Below are positions 4,803-5,514 of a stretch of 5,514 nt of DNA, piece by piece. The position numbers were made by a program, and so were the translations under genes. The DNA is taken from NCBI GenBank assembly GCA_017560175.1, contig JAFYOK010000135.1, forward strand, positions 1 through 5,514, given 5' to 3'. The first letter of the stretch is position 1. Every line of letters begins with the position of its first letter. This DNA comes from Clostridia bacterium (lineage in GTDB: Bacteria; Bacillota; Clostridia; Oscillospirales; Butyricicoccaceae). Below the pieces are notes generated by a model. It saw nothing but the letters and a program-made list of their open reading frames with translations, was not told where the DNA came from and ran no database searches.

Positions 4803-5514
4803 ATGAAAACCAGCAAAACCCTGTACCGTGCATTGAGTCTGATGCTCTGCTGCATCATGGCGCTGGGTCTGCTGCCCACCACCGCACTGGCAGCGAACAC
4901 GACCATCGATCGAGTTAATGTCCAGATCGATACACCGATGGCCGGTGAAGCCTTCGATTTTGAAGGCGAAACTGCCACCTACGAATGCAGAGCCGGACTG
5001 GTTCGCTGGTGGGATACGACCAACAACCAGGAAATGAACAAAAACTCGGTCGCACAGGCCGGCCGCAGATATAAGGTCGAAATCACTGTTTATGCAAACA
5101 GCGGCTATACCTTCAATCTGTATGACACAGCCGCAGCCATCAACAATTTCTATGCCGAAAAGACAGGCGGTACCGCTGCCCTCTATCTGACCGCCTATTA
5201 TGAAGTCAGCGCACCCATCCGCGAGGTCGAACTGGAGATGGAGATCCCTGTCCCCGGCGCAGCTCCCGACTTCTTCCCCGTCTGTGGCAGCAGCAGCTAT
5301 ATGCTGAGCAACTATTTTGATGACTATTTTTCGTCCACAGCCTATACCTATAACGGTGTCCAGTGGGTCAATACCACCACCAAGAAGGTCATGGGCCGCA
5401 ACGATACCTTCTCGGAAGGCAGCCAGTATCAGGCCATCATCCATCTGAAAGCGGCAAACGGTCAGAGCTTCTACTATGACGGCAGCAGAGTACCGCCTGT
5501 CACAGCCACCATCG
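4803..5514 (+). CDS. N-terminal part of a secreted repeat-containing surface protein (3' end outside window)
   Basis: The frame is open from ATG 4803 to the window end, giving 237 residues and no stop. The start is fixed by AAGGAGG just upstream and by a typical signal peptide: K2, K5, R9, a hydrophobic core at about 10-24, and A-L-A at 28-30 with likely cleavage after Ala30. There is no lipobox, so it is secreted rather than lipidated. Two related modules follow, about 35-134 and 139-237. Each starts 'I-x-x-V-x-(V/L)-x-(I/M)-x-x-P-x-(A/P)-G-x-A' and includes a 'W-x-(D/N)-T-T' segment, then a Met, then 'G-x-x-Y-x-(V/A)-x-I' and a strand ending 'Y-T-F' or 'Q-S-F'. This is the pattern of beta-sandwich surface repeats common in large clostridial secreted proteins, often with cell-wall-binding or leucine-rich repeats further on. 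Whether such domains follow cannot be seen here. Likely an extracellular or wall-associated protein; ligand unknown. Confidence 0.88.
   Translation, partial: MKTSKTLYRALSLMLCCIMALGLLPTTALAANTTIDRVNVQIDTPMAGEAFDFEGETATYECRAGLVRWWDTTNNQEMNKNSVAQAGRRYKVEITVYANSGYTFNLYDTAAAINNFYAEKTGGTAALYLTAYYEVSAPIREVELEMEIPVPGAAPDFFPVCGSSSYMLSNYFDDYFSSTAYTYNGVQWVNTTTKKVMGRNDTFSEGSQYQAIIHLKAANGQSFYYDGSRVPPVTATI
4905..5204 (+). repeat. Surface module 1 of the 4803 protein
   Basis: Residues 35-134 begin 'I-D-R-V-N-V-Q-I-D-T-P-M-A-G-E-A' and carry 'V-R-W-W-D-T-T' and 'G-R-R-Y-K-V-E-I-T-V' followed by 'S-G-Y-T-F'. The layout matches module 2, with about 100 residues per unit. Confidence 0.65.
5217..5514 (+). repeat. 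Surface module 2 of the 4803 protein (cut by window end)
   Basis: Residues 139-237 begin 'I-R-E-V-E-L-E-M-E-I-P-V-P-G-A-A' and carry 'V-Q-W-V-N-T-T', 'K-V-M-G-R-N-D-T-F' and 'G-S-Q-Y-Q-A-I-I-H-L'. The last strand runs into the window edge at 'V-T-A-T-I'. Confidence 0.65.

Noticed and set aside
3683..4978. 431-codon open frame on the - strand
   Set aside because: It lies opposite the lipoprotein at 3515-4726 and runs into the next gene. It has no ribosome site or recognisable domain, and the + strand has a lipobox and the DUF3298 pattern. Long antisense frames are expected from the codon bias.
4770..5444. 224-codon open frame on the - strand
   Set aside because: It is opposite the secreted protein at 4803, which has a strong ribosome site, signal peptide and repeated modules. 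It was rejected as a real gene.

Overview
The window looks like a stretch of a moderate-GC Firmicutes genome, most likely a gut-type Clostridia (Oscillospirales or a relative). This is inferred from the strong Shine-Dalgarno sites, the C-ending codon preference, the Gram-positive-style lipoprotein signal peptides with acidic or proline-rich linkers, and recognisable clostridial domain families. Genus cannot be fixed from the sequence. All genes are on the + strand and tightly spaced. There are no RNA genes, transposases, CRISPR arrays or phage genes.

Layout. (1) Positions 3-263 hold the last 86 codons of a beta-rich protein whose start lies upstream. (2) 291-1331 encodes a lipoprotein whose exported part is two diverged copies of one module, each ending in a 'Y-x-L-x-W-N-G ... 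D-G' core. (3) 1355-2896 encodes a three-part lipoprotein: an N-terminal 'VPEGW' domain, a Trp-rich lipocalin-like middle domain, and a small C-terminal domain resembling DUF3862/BamE-like modules. (4) 2918-3483 is a gene without a signal peptide, of the family I recognise as DUF6935. It is broken by one missing base in a C run at 3170-3172; restoring one C gives a continuous 188-residue protein. (5) 3515-4726 encodes a lipoprotein with a Glu-Pro linker, a third copy of the module found twice in gene 2, and an RsiV-like DUF4163/DUF3298 C-terminus. (6) After a 76-bp AT-richer gap, 4803 to the window end encodes the first 237 residues of a secreted protein with two repeated beta-sandwich-like surface modules.

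The gaps between the first five genes are 21 to 31 bases, with a ribosome binding site before each start and no visible terminator, so they are probably one transcript. The last gene may be in the same transcript or start from a weak promoter-like sequence in the gap. The theme is a cell-surface lipoprotein cluster in which paralogous modules are recombined with different partner domains, plus one apparently cytoplasmic protein. No biochemical function can be assigned with confidence. The RsiV-like domain is the only part with a characterised relative: RsiV is a lysozyme-binding anti-sigma factor. Genes occupy almost the whole window; no gap without a gene exceeds 76 bases.
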